The position numbers and the translations under genes were made by a program. A stretch of 64,000 bases of DNA from positions 3,858,501 to 3,922,500 of the forward strand of contig NZ_VCBX02000001.1 in NCBI RefSeq assembly GCF_005938745.2, read 5' to 3'. This stretch comes from Rhodococcus sp. KBS0724 (GTDB taxonomy: Bacteria > Actinomycetota > Actinomycetes > Mycobacteriales > Mycobacteriaceae). The notes beneath the pieces were generated by a model. The model worked only from the letters and a program-made list of their open reading frames with translations, was not told the DNA's origin and made no database searches. Positions 52,562 to 63,122 of this stretch are shown piece after piece (the first letter of the stretch is position 1; the number at the start of each line of letters is the position of its first letter).

Positions 52562-54337
52562 CTATCCTCTCGGATTGAACTGCGATGGACGCGGCACATT
52601 CCGTAGATTCGACTTCGCCATCTGAACGGCTTCACCGACGCCACCGTTCATCACCATCTTTGACATCGCAAGGGCAAAGCCCTTGACTTGACCACCGGTG
52701 ATGGTGGGCGGCAACGACAATGCCAGTGGATCCGTCACAAGATCAACCAATGCCGGGCCGTCGTGATCGAGTGCCGCACGTAAACCGGACTCGATGTCGG
52801 CGGGATTCTCGATCCGCCGGGAGAAGATCCCCAGCGCCGCCGCGACACCCGCGTAGTCGACGGCGGGAACGTCGACTCCGAAATCAGGCAGACCGTCCAC
52901 CAGCATCTCGAGCTTGACCATTCCGAGCGTGGAGTTGTTAAACACGACGATTTTGATCGGCAACTTGTACATCGCCACTGTCACCAACTCGCCCAACAGC
53001 ATCGACAGACCGCCGTCACCGGATACCGAAATGACCTGGCGACCCGGACTTGCCCACTGCGCACCCATCGCGTGTGGCAAGGCATTAGCCATCGACCCAT
53101 GCAGCGCCGACGACAGGAATCGCCGCGATCCGTTGGGATTGAGATAGCGCGCCGTCCAGACGTTGCACATTCCCGTATCCGCGGTGAAGATCGCATCCTC
53201 GGCGGCGAGGTCGTCGAGGATCGACGCCGCATACTCGGGGTGAATCGGAGTGCGCTGTTTCACGGGATCGGTATACGCCCCGACAACTTTGGTCATCAAC
53301 GTGCTGTGCACCTCGAGCATGTCATCGAGGAACGCTCGATCCGACTTCCGGTCCACCTGGGGAATCAATGCCGCCAGTGTGGCGGCAGCATCTCCGTGGA
53401 CCGCCAGATCAAGGCTGGTTCGACGCCCCAATTTCTCTGCGGCAGAATCGATCTGTGCGGTCCGGACGGTGTGCGGCAAGAACTGGTCGTACGGAAAGTC
53501 CGTACCGATCAGCAGCAACAAGTCGGCACCGTGCATACCGTCGTGGGCCGCGCCGTAACCGAGCAGACCGGTCATGCCCACGTCATAGGGATTGTCGTAC
53601 TGAATCCACTCCTTACCGCGGAGCGTGTGCCCGATCGGAGCGCCGACCGCCTCTGCCAGTGCGAGCACTTCGTCGCGGGCACCTCGCACTCCCGCTCCGG
53701 CAAAGATCGCCACCTTCCGCGACGCATTGATCACATCTGCCAGTGCGCGCACGTCACCGGCATCCGGCACCAATGTCGGACGACGCGTCGCGACCAGCGT
53801 CGGCGGCTCTCCCTCGACCGGGCAGTCTGCAATGTCGCCGGGAAGGACGATCACGGACACCCCCCTCCGGGCAACCGCGTGCGTGATCGCCGACTGGACC
53901 ACACGCGGCGCCTGAGCCGCCGTGCTGATCAGTTCGGTATAGCTCGAACACTCGATGAAAATCCGCTCGGGATGGGTTTCCTGGAAATAGCCCATACCAA
54001 TTTGAGCACTCGGAATGTGCGACGCAATCGCCAGGACCGGCGCGCCCGAGCGATGTGCGTCGTAGAGTCCGTTGATCAAATGCAGATTCCCCGGTCCGCA
54101 CGAGCCCGCACACACGGCCAACTCGCCGGTGATCTGGGCGTCGGCCGCAGCCGCGAATGCGGCCGCTTCTTCGTGACGAACATGAATCCAGTCGATACCA
54201 CCCTTGGCAGAACCACCGGTGCGCCGCACGGCGTCCACCACAGGATTGAGACTGTCTCCCACGATGCCGTAGATCCGGGAAACCCCGGCATCCACGAGCT
54301 GTTGAACCAATTGATCTGCAACAGATTTCGGACTCAT
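52562..54337 (-). CDS. poxB: Thiamine-diphosphate-dependent pyruvate oxidase/dehydrogenase (PoxB type)
   Basis: A 591-residue TPP enzyme. VADQLVQQLVDAGVSRIYGIVGDSLNPVVDAV is the start of the N-terminal Pyr domain, RHEEAAAFAAAADAQITGELAVCAGSCGPGN carries the conserved Glu, and the C-terminal PP domain has VISVSGDGGLSMLLGELVTVAMYKLPIKIVVFNNSTLGMV, the GDG...NN thiamine-diphosphate motif. The length and the VDGLPDFGVDVPAVDYAG segment fit quinone-linked PoxB making acetate and CO2 from pyruvate. Start ATG 54337 follows GGAGGCCTG. A two-copy tandem repeat lies just upstream. Confidence 0.92.
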   Translation of the reverse strand: MSPKSVADQLVQQLVDAGVSRIYGIVGDSLNPVVDAVRRTGGSAKGGIDWIHVRHEEAAAFAAAADAQITGELAVCAGSCGPGNLHLINGLYDAHRSGAPVLAIASHIPSAQIGMGYFQETHPERIFIECSSYTELISTAAQAPRVVQSAITHAVARRGVSVIVLPGDIADCPVEGEPPTLVATRRPTLVPDAGDVRALADVINASRKVAIFAGAGVRGARDEVLALAEAVGAPIGHTLRGKEWIQYDNPYDVGMTGLLGYGAAHDGMHGADLLLLIGTDFPYDQFLPHTVRTAQIDSAAEKLGRRTSLDLAVHGDAAATLAALIPQVDRKSDRAFLDDMLEVHSTLMTKVVGAYTDPVKQRTPIHPEYAASILDDLAAEDAIFTADTGMCNVWTARYLNPNGSRRFLSSALHGSMANALPHAMGAQWASPGRQVISVSGDGGLSMLLGELVTVAMYKLPIKIVVFNNSTLGMVKLEMLVDGLPDFGVDVPAVDYAGVAAALGIFSRRIENPADIESGLRAALDHDGPALVDLVTDPLALSLPPTITGGQVKGFALAMSKMVMNGGVGEAVQMAKSNLRNVPRPSQFNPRG

Positions 54338-54361
54338 CAGGCCTCCGTGACGCTACGTCGG

Positions 54362-54395
54362 TTCTGAACTACCTACATTTCTGAACTGCCTGTAT
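54362..54395 (-). repeat. 17-bp direct repeat in the poxB promoter region
   Basis: TTCTGAACTACCTACAT (54362-54378) and TTCTGAACTGCCTGTAT (54379-54395) are tandem copies with three mismatches, 25 bp upstream of the poxB ATG. On the minus strand they read as AGGYAGTTCAGAA units spaced 17 bp. They may be the site of a regulator. Confidence 0.7.
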
Positions 54396-54403
54396 TCGAG
54401 CAA

Positions 54404-54838
54404 CTACTTGGGTTCGAGCACGAACACCGGAATCTCTCGGTCTGTCTTCTTCTGATAGTTCGCGTAATCGGGGAACGCCTCAACCGCGCGCTCCCACCAG
54501 ATCGCCTTTTCGTCTCCCGTTACCTCACGCGCAACCATGTCGAAGACCTGCGTCGCGTCACGCAATGTGACATTGGGGTTCGCCTTGACGTTGTAGTACC
54601 AGACGGGGTTCTTGGGCGCGCCACCCAAGGACGCAACGACGGCATATTTCCCGTCGTGCTCGACGCGCATCAATGGCGTCTTGCGCACCTTGCCGGACTT
54701 TGCGCCGACGGTCGTGAGGATGACAACGGCCATCCCGTTGAGTTCGTTCCCCTCGGTGCCGCCGGAGTTCTCGATCTGTGCGACCTGATCTGCTGCCCAC
54801 GTAGCGGGACTGGGTTCGTATTCACCTGTAATTGGCAT
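54404..54838 (-). CDS. Nitroreductase/deazaflavin (F420)-dependent oxidoreductase family protein
   Basis: A 144-residue protein of the split-barrel deazaflavin-dependent family (Ddn-like). It shows [61 protein letters not shown], the F420-binding pattern. Members reduce enones, quinones or nitro compounds with F420H2. ATG 54838 was chosen; the upstream extension is not coding-like. It lies upstream of poxB in the same orientation. Confidence 0.92.
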   Translation of the reverse strand: MPITGEYEPSPATWAADQVAQIENSGGTEGNELNGMAVVILTTVGAKSGKVRKTPLMRVEHDGKYAVVASLGGAPKNPVWYYNVKANPNVTLRDATQVFDMVAREVTGDEKAIWWERAVEAFPDYANYQKKTDREIPVFVLEPK

Positions 54839-55013
54839 GGGTACCAGTGAACACCGACTGCCTGACCTTGGCCACCGCAACACGCACACTGCACGTTGAT
54901 CGATACAGTGAGGCACCCATCAATAAAGTTCGCTTGCCCGAAACCAGCTATCTGGATACCCTTAAAGTCCAGCACGGACCCCAGAATTAACCACAGAGAC
55001 GGCAGGTGACCTC

Positions 55014-55244
55014 ATGACAACCGCAGGTTTCGATACTCGCGTGTCACGCCGCACCACCGACAACAGCGTCGACATTGCCGGCACCCTGTGGCCGCTGTAC
55101 AAACTCGAGGCGCTGGCAATCGGTCTGATCGTCTTTGTTGCCATCCTCGCGATCACCACATCGATGCAGCCGGCCGTTCTCACCGCCGCAGCCGCCGCAG
55201 TGGTTACGTGGTGGGTTCGCAGAAACTACTACTCCCGTAGCTGA
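55014..55244 (+). CDS. Small single-membrane-pair protein, unrecognised
   Basis: A 76-residue protein beginning MTTAGFDTRVSRRTTDN with two hydrophobic segments (LEALAIGLIVFVAILAIT and AVLTAAAAAVVTWWVRR). It ends in basic and Tyr-rich residues. I do not recognise a family. ATG 55014 follows GGCAGGTGACCTC, an acceptable ribosome site. It is followed by a strong terminator. The divergent 175-bp gap 54839-55013 towards the deazaflavin gene shows no other feature. Confidence 0.65.
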   Translation: MTTAGFDTRVSRRTTDNSVDIAGTLWPLYKLEALAIGLIVFVAILAITTSMQPAVLTAAAAAVVTWWVRRNYYSRS

Positions 55245-55286
55245 ATCTCTCACTCCGCACGATCCGATCTCCAACAAAAACAAAAG

Positions 55287-55327
55287 CGTCTCGCTTACCT
55301 GCTTCCCAAGTAAGCGAGACGATTTTT
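55287..55327. terminator. Strong bidirectional terminator between the small membrane gene and dnaE1
   Basis: CGTCTCGCTTAC (55287-55298) and GTAAGCGAGACG (55310-55321) are perfect 12-bp arms with an 11-nt loop, followed by ATTTTT on the plus strand. On the minus strand the stem is followed by TTTTGTTTTTG (from 55275-55285), so it also ends dnaE1 transcription. Confidence 0.9.
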
Positions 55328-55337
55328 GTCTATGGCC

Positions 55338-58300
55338 CTAGACCGCTAGGCAGCCGGGCCCCAGCAGAGCCTTCAGATCGCCCATCAGCGCCGACGACGG
55401 CTCTACCCGAAGGACGTCGTCGACCTTCCACATCGTGATCTCGTTACTTCCGATCAATCGGACATGCACATCCGACGTTCCGGGGTGGCGAGTCAGAATC
55501 TGCTTGAGCGCACCCAGCTTGTCCTTGGTGCATTGACGCAGTGGCAACGACACCGAGAGCGGTCGTGCCACGCCGATAGCCGAAAGATCCGGCACCGCAA
55601 GATCGTTGCCGATCAACGACATTCGGTCATCTCGGATGGATACCCGCGCCTTGACCAGCACGATCGCATCCTCCGCGATGTCCATTCCGTACACGGCGTA
55701 CGCCTGCGGGAAGAACAGCACCTCGATGCCGCCGACCAGATCCTCGAGTTGCACGATGCACCACGTGAGGCCGTTCTTGTTTACTCGGCGATCGACCGAC
55801 GCGATGATGCCGCCCAGCGTGACCTGCGCCCCGTCCTGAACACCACCGTCGAGGATCGAGGCGATCGAAGTGTCGGACTGCTGCTTGAGAATGTGTTCGA
55901 CGCCGTTGAGTGGGTGCCCGGAAACGTACAGCCCCAACATTTCTCGTTCGAGCGCAAGACGATGCTTGGTTTCCCACTCCTCTTCGGGAATCCGAACGTC
56001 GAACACCGACGCGATGGACTCGTCCACTTCGGACCCGCCGAACAGATCGAACTGCCCGATGGCCTCGGCCTTCTTGGTGCTCATGACGGCATCGATGGCG
56101 TCCGCGTGTACCAACATCAGGCCCTTGCGCGGATGTTCGAGAGAGTCGAATCCGCCTGCCTTGATGAGAGATTCGGTGACCTTCTTGTTGCACGCCATCG
56201 CGTCGATCTTGCCGAGATAGTCGGAGAAGTCGGTGAACTTTCCCTTCTCCGTGCGCGCCTTGATGATGGATGCCACCACGTTGGCGCCGACGTTGCGCAC
56301 CGACCCCATTCCGAAGCGGATGTCCTCCCCCACCGTCGCGAAGTCGACCCGCGACTCGTTGACGTCCGGCGGCAGCACGGTGATGCCCATCTTGCGGCAG
56401 TCGGCGAGATAGACGGCGGACTTGTCCTTGTCGTCGCCGACGGAGGTGAGCAGACCGGCCATGTACTCGGCCGGATAGTTCGCCTTGAGGTACGCGGTCC
56501 AGAACGAGACGAGCCCGTAGCCGGCGGAGTGCGATTTGTTGAACGCGTAGCCGGCGAACGGGAGAACGGTGTCCCACAGTGCCTTGATGGCGGCTTCGCT
56601 GAAGTTGTTGTCCAACATGCCCTGACGGAAACCGGCGTACGCCTTCTCCAGTTCGGACAGCTTCTTCTTACCCATGGCGCGGCGCAGCAGGTCGGCCTGG
56701 CCCAGGGTGTACCCGGCGACCTTCTGTGCCAGTTGCATGATCTGCTCCTGGTAGATGATCAGGCCGTACGTCTCCGACAGGATCTCCGCGAGCGGCTCTT
56801 CCAGTTCGGGGTGAATCGGGCTGACTTCTTCGAGTGCATTCTTGCGTTTGGCGTACGAGATGTGGGCGTCCACACCCATCGGACCCGGCCGGTACAGCGC
56901 CAATGCGGCCACGATGTCGCCGAAACCGGTGGGCTGCATCAGTTTCAGAAGCTCACGCATGCCGCCGCCGTCGAGCTGGAACACGCCAAGGGTGTCGCCG
57001 CGGGCCAGCAGTTCGTACGTGGCTGGGTCGTCCATCGGCAACGTGTCGAGATCGATGTCGATGCCGCGGTTGGCCTTGATGTTCTCGAGGGTGTCGCCGA
57101 TGACGGTGAGGTTTCGCAGACCCAGGAAGTCCATCTTGAGCAGGCCGATGGCCTCACACGACGGGTAATCCCAGCCCGTGATGATGGCGCCGTCCTGCGC
57201 GCGCTTCCACACCGGAATCGCGTCCATCAACGGTTCGGACGACATGATCACGGCACAGGCGTGCACACCCGCGTTGCGGATCAGACCTTCCAGACCCACC
57301 GCGGTCTTGTAGATTTTCGCGACATCCGGGCTGGAGTCGATGAGTGAGCGAACCTCGGCTGCTTCCTTGTACCGCTCGTGCTTGGGATCGGTGATACCGG
57401 ACACCGAGATGTCCTTGGCCATGATCGGCGGCGGCAATGCCTTGGTGATCTGGTCGGCAATGGCAAAACCGGGCTTGCCGAACTGCACGCGAGCGGAGTC
57501 CTTGATGGCTGCCTTGGTCTTGATGGTGCCGAAGGTGATGACCTGAGCGACGCGGTCCTCTCCCCACTTCTCCGTGGCGTAACGCACCATCTCGCCGCGA
57601 CGGCGATCGTCGAAGTCGATATCGATATCAGGCATCGACACACGCTCGGGATTGAGGAATCGCTCGAACAGCAGGCCGTACGGAAGCGGGTCGATGTTGG
57701 TGATACCCATCGCGTACGCCACCAATGAACCGGCCGCGGATCCACGGCCGGGTCCGACGTGGATGCCCACTGCCTTGGCGTGGTTGATGAGGTCACCGAC
57801 CACGAGGAAGTAGGCCGGGAAGCCCATCTCGTTGATGACGCCGATCTCGTAGTCGGCACGCGCGAGGTACTCCTCGGGCGGGCCGCTGGGGAAACGCCGA
57901 TCCAATCCGCGCATGACCTCGGCGCGCAGGAACGTCTGCTGTGTGTGGCCCTCGGGAACGGGGAAGATCGGCATCCGGTCGTGGAACTTCCACACGTCCT
58001 CGTAGGACTGGACGCGCTCGCCGATCGTTACGGTGTTGTCGCAGGCTCCCGGAACTTCGCTGTCCCAGATCGCGCGCATCTCGGCGGCTGACTTGAGGTA
58101 GTAGCCGTCGCCGTCGAACTTGAAACGCGTGGGATCCGAGAGCGTTTTACCGGTTTGGATGCAGAGCAGCGCCTCGTGGTTCTCGGCCGCATCCTTGGTC
58201 ACGTAATGGCAGTCGTTGGTCGCGAGCGGCGGAATGCCGAGCTGCTGACCGATATTGAGCAAACCCTCGCGCACCCGACGCTCGATCGACAGACCGTGGT

Positions 58301-58874
58301 CCATCACCTCGAGGAAGAAATTGTCCGGGCCCCAGATCTCCTGCCACTTCGCGGCAGCTTCGAGAGCCTCGCGCTCGTGACCGAGCCGCAGGCGCGTCTG
58401 GATCTCACCGGACGGGCAACCCGTGGTGGCGATGATGCCCTCGGCATGCGAGGCGATGAGCTCCTCGTCCATACGCGGCCATTTACCCAACTGCCCCTCG
58501 ATGGACGCGAGCGAAGACAGTTTGAAGAGATTGCGCAGACCCGTCGCGTTCTCCGCGACCATCGTCATGTGCGTGTACGCGCCACTACCGGAGACGTCGT
58601 CGGATTTCTGGCTACGATCGCCCCACAACACACGCTTGGTGTTGAACCGGGATTCCGGCGCGATGTACGCCTCGATCCCGATAATCGGCTTGATTCCGGC
58701 CTTGACCGCCTCGTTGTAGAACTGGCTGGCGCCGTACATGTTTCCGTGGTCGGTCATGCCGACAGCGGTCATGCCGAGCCGGTTAGCCTCCTCGAACATG
58801 GCGCCGACCTTGGCCGCGCCGTCGAGCATCGAGTACTCGGTGTGATTGTGAAGATGAACGAACGAGTCAGCCAC
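55338..58874 (-). CDS. dnaE1: DNA polymerase III subunit alpha
   Basis: A 1178-residue C-family replicative polymerase. The N-terminal PHP domain begins [19 protein letters not shown] with metal-binding histidines and continues to about 280. The polymerase core carries [17 protein letters not shown] (two catalytic Asp) near residue 420, no intein insertion. The finger and helix-hairpin-helix regions follow ([18 protein letters not shown] segment with [22 protein letters not shown]). The C-terminal part is OB-fold and tau-binding. The start is GTG 58874 after AGAGAGG. The intact PHP domain probably provides proofreading, as shown for mycobacterial DnaE1 (known family fact). Confidence 0.97.
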   Translation of the reverse strand: MADSFVHLHNHTEYSMLDGAAKVGAMFEEANRLGMTAVGMTDHGNMYGASQFYNEAVKAGIKPIIGIEAYIAPESRFNTKRVLWGDRSQKSDDVSGSGAYTHMTMVAENATGLRNLFKLSSLASIEGQLGKWPRMDEELIASHAEGIIATTGCPSGEIQTRLRLGHEREALEAAAKWQEIWGPDNFFLEVMDHGLSIERRVREGLLNIGQQLGIPPLATNDCHYVTKDAAENHEALLCIQTGKTLSDPTRFKFDGDGYYLKSAAEMRAIWDSEVPGACDNTVTIGERVQSYEDVWKFHDRMPIFPVPEGHTQQTFLRAEVMRGLDRRFPSGPPEEYLARADYEIGVINEMGFPAYFLVVGDLINHAKAVGIHVGPGRGSAAGSLVAYAMGITNIDPLPYGLLFERFLNPERVSMPDIDIDFDDRRRGEMVRYATEKWGEDRVAQVITFGTIKTKAAIKDSARVQFGKPGFAIADQITKALPPPIMAKDISVSGITDPKHERYKEAAEVRSLIDSSPDVAKIYKTAVGLEGLIRNAGVHACAVIMSSEPLMDAIPVWKRAQDGAIITGWDYPSCEAIGLLKMDFLGLRNLTVIGDTLENIKANRGIDIDLDTLPMDDPATYELLARGDTLGVFQLDGGGMRELLKLMQPTGFGDIVAALALYRPGPMGVDAHISYAKRKNALEEVSPIHPELEEPLAEILSETYGLIIYQEQIMQLAQKVAGYTLGQADLLRRAMGKKKLSELEKAYAGFRQGMLDNNFSEAAIKALWDTVLPFAGYAFNKSHSAGYGLVSFWTAYLKANYPAEYMAGLLTSVGDDKDKSAVYLADCRKMGITVLPPDVNESRVDFATVGEDIRFGMGSVRNVGANVVASIIKARTEKGKFTDFSDYLGKIDAMACNKKVTESLIKAGGFDSLEHPRKGLMLVHADAIDAVMSTKKAEAIGQFDLFGGSEVDESIASVFDVRIPEEEWETKHRLALEREMLGLYVSGHPLNGVEHILKQQSDTSIASILDGGVQDGAQVTLGGIIASVDRRVNKNGLTWCIVQLEDLVGGIEVLFFPQAYAVYGMDIAEDAIVLVKARVSIRDDRMSLIGNDLAVPDLSAIGVARPLSVSLPLRQCTKDKLGALKQILTRHPGTSDVHVRLIGSNEITMWKVDDVLRVEPSSALMGDLKALLGPGCLAV

Positions 58875-58973
58875 GTGCGCCTCTCTGAAAGTCTGGGAGC
58901 TTGGACGAGTCTATGCCCCGCTACCGACAGAGTCGGCGACCGATCGATTGACCGGAGCACGGCGCGAGGTGAA

Positions 58974-59921
58974 TTACGGGAGCGGCTCCTGCTTGGACGC
59001 CATCGACCCCTGTGAACGCCGATTCGCGCGGATGATGTCTGTCGTGAAGATCACCAGCGCCAGCCAGATCAACGCAAACCCGATCCAACGCGACGCCGGC
59101 ATGTCCTCGTGCATCACCGCGACGCCCCACATCATCTGCAGTGCCGGTGTCAGGTACTGCAACATGCCCATCGTGGAGAGTTTCACTCGCTGCGCGGCAA
59201 CACCGAACAGCAACAGCGGCAAAGCCGTCACAGGACCAGCTGCCAAGAGGAGCAGGCTTTGCCCCGTGCCACCGGATACAAACGAGCCGGCGCCGGTGAG
59301 ACCGAGGAAGAGGAGGTACCCCACCGCGAACGGAGCAGCTACGACGCCCTCTGCCGTCAGGCTGGTTCGTGGGTCGAGCGGAACCACCTTCTTGATCAGT
59401 CCGTAGGTCGCAAACGACCCGGCCAGAACAAGCGCAACAATCGGCGGTTTGCCGTAGTCGACGGTGATCACCACTACCGCCGTCGCTGCGAGCACCAGAG
59501 CCGCGATCTGTGCACGCCGCAGTCGCTCCCGGAAGATCACGACACCGAGCAATACGGTCACCAACGGATTGATGAAGTATCCGAGCGCGGCTTCCACCAC
59601 TCGCCCCGACACCACCGCGTAGATGTACATGCCCCAGTTGACTGCGATCGCCGCCGACGCTGCCGCGACCAGCAACCACGTTCGCCCACTGATTCCCCGA
59701 AGAGACGCGAGTCGGCCGAGAACCGCCAACACGATCAGCATCAGAACAAGGGTCCACACCACCCGGTGGGCGAGAACCTCGAGCGGGTCGGCAAAATCGA
59801 GCAATCCGAAGAACGCCGGAAACGTTCCCCACACCAAGAAGGCCCCGACGCCGAACGCGATACCCGAACTCGAGCCGGATTTCGTCGAAACAGCGGACTC
59901 CACTACTTCATCGGCACTCAT
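58974..59921 (-). CDS. rarD: RarD/EamA family transporter
   Basis: A 315-residue membrane protein with ten predicted segments in two EamA repeats. FLVWGTFPAFFGLLDFADPLEVLAHRVVWTLVLM and AAASAAIAVNWGMYIYAV are the RarD signature. RarD was named from chloramphenicol sensitivity but its transport role is undefined. ATG 59921 overlaps the stop of the preceding gene by 4 nt (ATGA), so it belongs to the lspA-coupled operon. C-terminal tail RSQGSMASKQEPLP. Confidence 0.9.
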   Translation of the reverse strand: MSADEVVESAVSTKSGSSSGIAFGVGAFLVWGTFPAFFGLLDFADPLEVLAHRVVWTLVLMLIVLAVLGRLASLRGISGRTWLLVAAASAAIAVNWGMYIYAVVSGRVVEAALGYFINPLVTVLLGVVIFRERLRRAQIAALVLAATAVVVITVDYGKPPIVALVLAGSFATYGLIKKVVPLDPRTSLTAEGVVAAPFAVGYLLFLGLTGAGSFVSGGTGQSLLLLAAGPVTALPLLLFGVAAQRVKLSTMGMLQYLTPALQMMWGVAVMHEDMPASRWIGFALIWLALVIFTTDIIRANRRSQGSMASKQEPLP

Positions 59922-60562
59922 GGCACCGGTCCGTCATCCGGTCCAACCCGAACAACATCCACGTACTCCGGCAACAGCGGCCGAAGGGCTGCGCGCCACG
60001 GAGTGCCGTCTGCGGGGAGTGCTTCGAGCGCTCGGATCGGCGGCGTGCCCGCCAGCGCTGCGAGATCCTTCGCGCTGCCGTGCACGACGGCGCCGATCGC
60101 GCACGCACACCCCTGAGACAACTGAAGACTCGAGACTTCCGCGACCCGTTTCTGCCGTTCGTCGACCCCCGACATGGCAGCAAGTCGAGTCGCCGCGGCT
60201 CCGGGAGATCGCCGAATCGCTTCGTTGTTGTCCGGTACCGCGATCACGACCAGTGGAGTCTGAACTCGGTCGAGCGAGACTCGGAACAGCACCTCGGACA
60301 CGCGTACTCCGGGAGTGGCCGCTATCACATCGTCCGCAGTCATCGGCGCGGCAAACGATGCGAGGGCCCACGCGGACTCCTCGACCGTGTCCAGTGTTTC
60401 ACGCGCCCGTTCGAGGTAATCGGATACCAGTTCGCCACCGTCGGGGCCCAGTGAATCGGTTCCCACCGGTGGGGTGCGAACCGGATTCAGCAGGCCGACC
60501 CCGACTACGAGCGCAACAATTGCCATTCCCGCCAGCGCGGAACCGACTGCTCGCGCGCTCAT
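59918..60562 (-). CDS. Unrecognised membrane-anchored exported protein of the lspA operon
   Basis: A 214-residue protein with one N-terminal hydrophobic segment ([19 protein letters not shown]) and a soluble exterior part. The middle contains [20 protein letters not shown] and [26 protein letters not shown], with a CxC pair near residue 152. No family is recognised, though similar short proteins follow the RluA gene in actinobacteria. Starts with ATG 60562 overlapping the synthase stop and ends overlapping the rarD start, so it is translationally coupled to both. Confidence 0.75.
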   Translation of the reverse strand: MSARAVGSALAGMAIVALVVGVGLLNPVRTPPVGTDSLGPDGGELVSDYLERARETLDTVEESAWALASFAAPMTADDVIAATPGVRVSEVLFRVSLDRVQTPLVVIAVPDNNEAIRRSPGAAATRLAAMSGVDERQKRVAEVSSLQLSQGCACAIGAVVHGSAKDLAALAGTPPIRALEALPADGTPWRAALRPLLPEYVDVVRVGPDDGPVP

Positions 60563-61485
60563 GCGGATCGAAGTACCTCTAGCGCATGTTCGAGGTCCTT
60601 CGGGTACTTGCTCTTGATCTCGACCCAGCGCCCGTCCGCCGGGTGCGCAAACCCGAGAGACACAGCATGAAGCCACTGCCGCTCGAGTCCCAACCGCTCG
60701 GCAAGGCGGGGGTCCGCTCCGTACGTCAGGTCGCCACAGCACGGGTGCCGCAGCGCGGAGAAGTGCACGCGAATCTGGTGTGTCCGGCCCGTTTCGAGAT
60801 GCACGTCCAGCAGACTTGCCGCCTGAAATGCCTCGATGGTGTCGTAATGCGTCACGCTCGCCTTGCCGTCGGCGGTGACGGCAAAACGCCAGTCGTTCCC
60901 GTGGTGCCGCCCGATCGGAGCGTCGATTGTTCCGCTACTCGGATCGGGGTGCCCCTGGACCAATGCGTGGTAACGCTTGTCGATGGTGCGCTGCTTGAAA
61001 GCCCGCTTGAGCACCGTGTATGCCCGCTCGGACGTGGCAACAACCATGACACCGGACGTGCCGACATCCAGCCTGTGAACAATGCCCTGACGCTCGTGTG
61101 CGCCCGACGTCGAAATCCGAAAACCTGCGGCGGCAAGCCCGCCGATGACCGTCGGACCGGTCCACCCCACACTCGCATGCGCGGCGACGCCGACCGGCTT
61201 GTCCACGGCAACAACATCATCGTCCGCGTAGAGAATTTCCATGCCCTCGACCGGTGTTGCTTCCACGGTCAGCGGACGCGGCGGCTCGGGCAGGACAACT
61301 TCGAGCCACGAACCTGCGGTCAACCGATCGGACTTACCGACGGCAACACCGTCGAGCAGTACCGAACCTTCTTCCGCAAGGTTGGCCGAGACCGTTCGAG
61401 AGAGACCGAGCAAGCGCGCCAAACCGGCGTCGACGCGCATCGCGTCGAGTCCGTCGGGCACCGGCATCGAACGCGATTCCCTCAT
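60559..61485 (-). CDS. RluA/RluD-type 23S rRNA pseudouridine synthase
   Basis: A 308-residue synthase that isomerises specific uridines in rRNA. The N-terminal S4 domain ([28 protein letters not shown]) is followed by the catalytic domain with [14 protein letters not shown] (catalytic Asp), [10 protein letters not shown] and [13 protein letters not shown]. This is the RluD-type (S4-containing) form and the M. tuberculosis Rv1540 position. ATG overlaps the lspA stop by 4 nt. Specific target uridines cannot be read from sequence. Confidence 0.93.
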   Translation of the reverse strand: MRESRSMPVPDGLDAMRVDAGLARLLGLSRTVSANLAEEGSVLLDGVAVGKSDRLTAGSWLEVVLPEPPRPLTVEATPVEGMEILYADDDVVAVDKPVGVAAHASVGWTGPTVIGGLAAAGFRISTSGAHERQGIVHRLDVGTSGVMVVATSERAYTVLKRAFKQRTIDKRYHALVQGHPDPSSGTIDAPIGRHHGNDWRFAVTADGKASVTHYDTIEAFQAASLLDVHLETGRTHQIRVHFSALRHPCCGDLTYGADPRLAERLGLERQWLHAVSLGFAHPADGRWVEIKSKYPKDLEHALEVLRSA

Positions 61486-62102
61486 TTGCTCTCCCCCTGG
61501 TCCTCGCTGGAAGCGTTGGACTTGTCACTGCGGAGGCGCTCGCCGTTGGGTTCGAACCCGAACAGAGTCAAGGCGACCAACAGAATGGCTCCGCAGACGA
61601 TCGCGGAATCTGCGATGTTGAACACTGGCCACCAGCCGATGGACATGAAGTCGACGACGTGTCCGCGCATGAAGCCCGGGGCGCGGAACAATCTGTCGAT
61701 GAGGTTGCCGAGTGCGCCACCGAGCACCAAACCCAGACCCAGCGCCCACCACGGTGACCGCAGGGTGCGACCGATCTTGATCACTCCGATGACAACGCCG
61801 ATCGCAACCAACGTGAGGATCCACGTCATGGACGTTGCCATGGAGAACGCCGCACCGGGGTTACGGACCAGCGTGAAAGTGACGACGTCGCCGATGATTT
61901 CGATTGGTTTGCCCGGCGTGATCGCAGCCACAGCCCAGACCTTCGTCAGAACGTCCGCGATCAGGATGACTGCCGCGATGGCGATCAGCATCGCCAACCG
62001 TCGTGGTCTTGTCGGTGATGCGGACTTCGACAAATCGGTAATCGGCTGATCCTCCGCGCTGAGATCTCGGTCTGGGTGGTCTGTACTCACGCCCACCATC
62101 AT
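61482..62102 (-). CDS. lspA: Lipoprotein signal peptidase (signal peptidase II)
   Basis: A 206-residue inner-membrane aspartic protease that cleaves prolipoprotein signal peptides after lipidation. Four membrane segments; catalytic aspartates lie in [22 protein letters not shown] and [25 protein letters not shown] is the third conserved loop. The N-terminus has a 30-residue acidic extension ([13 protein letters not shown]). Start ATG 62102 was taken; nearby ATG/GTG alternatives exist. It is the first gene of a run joined by 4-nt overlaps (synthase, unknown, rarD). The two lipoproteins to its right would be its substrates. Confidence 0.96.
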   Translation of the reverse strand: MMVGVSTDHPDRDLSAEDQPITDLSKSASPTRPRRLAMLIAIAAVILIADVLTKVWAVAAITPGKPIEIIGDVVTFTLVRNPGAAFSMATSMTWILTLVAIGVVIGVIKIGRTLRSPWWALGLGLVLGGALGNLIDRLFRAPGFMRGHVVDFMSIGWWPVFNIADSAIVCGAILLVALTLFGFEPNGERLRSDKSNASSEDQGESK

Positions 62103-62180
62103 CCCCTATGTCCGCTGCTCTGCACGCACGCGCTCCCCGACCCGACCGGGCACTCCGGCGAAGCGGTTAGCCTGGAGCGC

Positions 62181-63122
62181 GTGCCACAGTTGTCTATCTC
62201 CGGCCGGCGCGTTCCGTATGTGTTCGCCGCCGCCCTTGCTCTCGTCACCGTTCTCACCTCATGCGGCGACCCCGAGCAGTCGCCCGATACGCCTTCGGCG
62301 ACTCCGACCGAGTTCACCGTCCCCGTGACTGTGGCTACCGTCGAGGTACTCGACGCGGGCAGTGAGCCCAGGCAGAGCCTGCGGATGAACCTGCTCGCCG
62401 GAACCACTCAGGCAACAACTCTGGTTACGTCAACGGATGTGCGCCAGCAGATCGATCAGCAGCCGGTTCAGGACATCTCCTCGCCTGAAGTCACCATTCC
62501 GCTCAATGCCGTCGTGACGACGGCCGCCTCTCCCGAGAATTCGACAGCCGTGGTTGATCTCACCCTCTCCGGCATGACGACGCCGGACGAGACGCTCCAG
62601 GCAGCGCTCGGAGGCGCCGAAGGTTCCGGGGCCGGTTTGACCGTCACCGAATCCGGGGCCATCACAGCACTTCGGTTACGCCCGTCAGCCGGGTCGGCCA
62701 ATTCTGCCCGGGCGGCAATCGAACAGGCCTTCGGCCAAGCGGTGTATCGCGCAGTTGCACTGCCGACGGAGCCCGTCGGCGTCGGCGCACGGTGGGTGGT
62801 GAAACAAGACGTCAGTAGTGAGATACAGCTTGATCAGACAACAACCGTCACCGTGACTGCGCGTGACGGCGACCGCCTCACCCTGGCTGTGGAACTGTCA
62901 CAGTCCCCGCAGAGCAACGTCTGGAATCTCGCCGGCAACGCCGGAACACTCGACATCGATCAGTACGTGATGGCCGGGTCCGGAACCATGACCATCGATT
63001 TGAACCTGCCACTTCCCGTCAGCGGCGAACTGTCCGTCGGCGGCGACCAGGCTTACAGCGACCCGGACGGCACCTCTGTCATCCGGCAGAGCATTACCAA
63101 CAACATTCGGTGGACATCGTGA
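62181..63122 (+). CDS. Conserved exported lipoprotein (DUF6263-like)
   Basis: A 313-residue lipoprotein. The signal sequence RRVPYVFAAALALVTVLTSC ends in a lipobox (LTSC), cysteine at about residue 29. The mature part is beta-rich with repeated Thr/Val stretches, ALPTEPVGVGARWVVKQDV and GTMTIDLNLPLPVSGELSVGG, resembling actinobacterial lipoproteins of the DUF6263 type; function unknown. The start is GTG 62181 after GGAG. The next lipoprotein gene starts inside its stop codon, so the two are coupled. It is divergent from lspA. Confidence 0.78.
   Translation: MPQLSISGRRVPYVFAAALALVTVLTSCGDPEQSPDTPSATPTEFTVPVTVATVEVLDAGSEPRQSLRMNLLAGTTQATTLVTSTDVRQQIDQQPVQDISSPEVTIPLNAVVTTAASPENSTAVVDLTLSGMTTPDETLQAALGGAEGSGAGLTVTESGAITALRLRPSAGSANSARAAIEQAFGQAVYRAVALPTEPVGVGARWVVKQDVSSEIQLDQTTTVTVTARDGDRLTLAVELSQSPQSNVWNLAGNAGTLDIDQYVMAGSGTMTIDLNLPLPVSGELSVGGDQAYSDPDGTSVIRQSITNNIRWTS

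Noticed and set aside
55464..57347. A 627-codon open frame antisense to dnaE1
   Set aside because: It is a shadow of the GC-rich polymerase gene: no ribosome site, no recognisable domain and Arg/His-rich low-quality sequence.
55338..58874. Possible intein in dnaE1
   Set aside because: The catalytic PDIDIDFD region and the remainder are continuous and of normal length.
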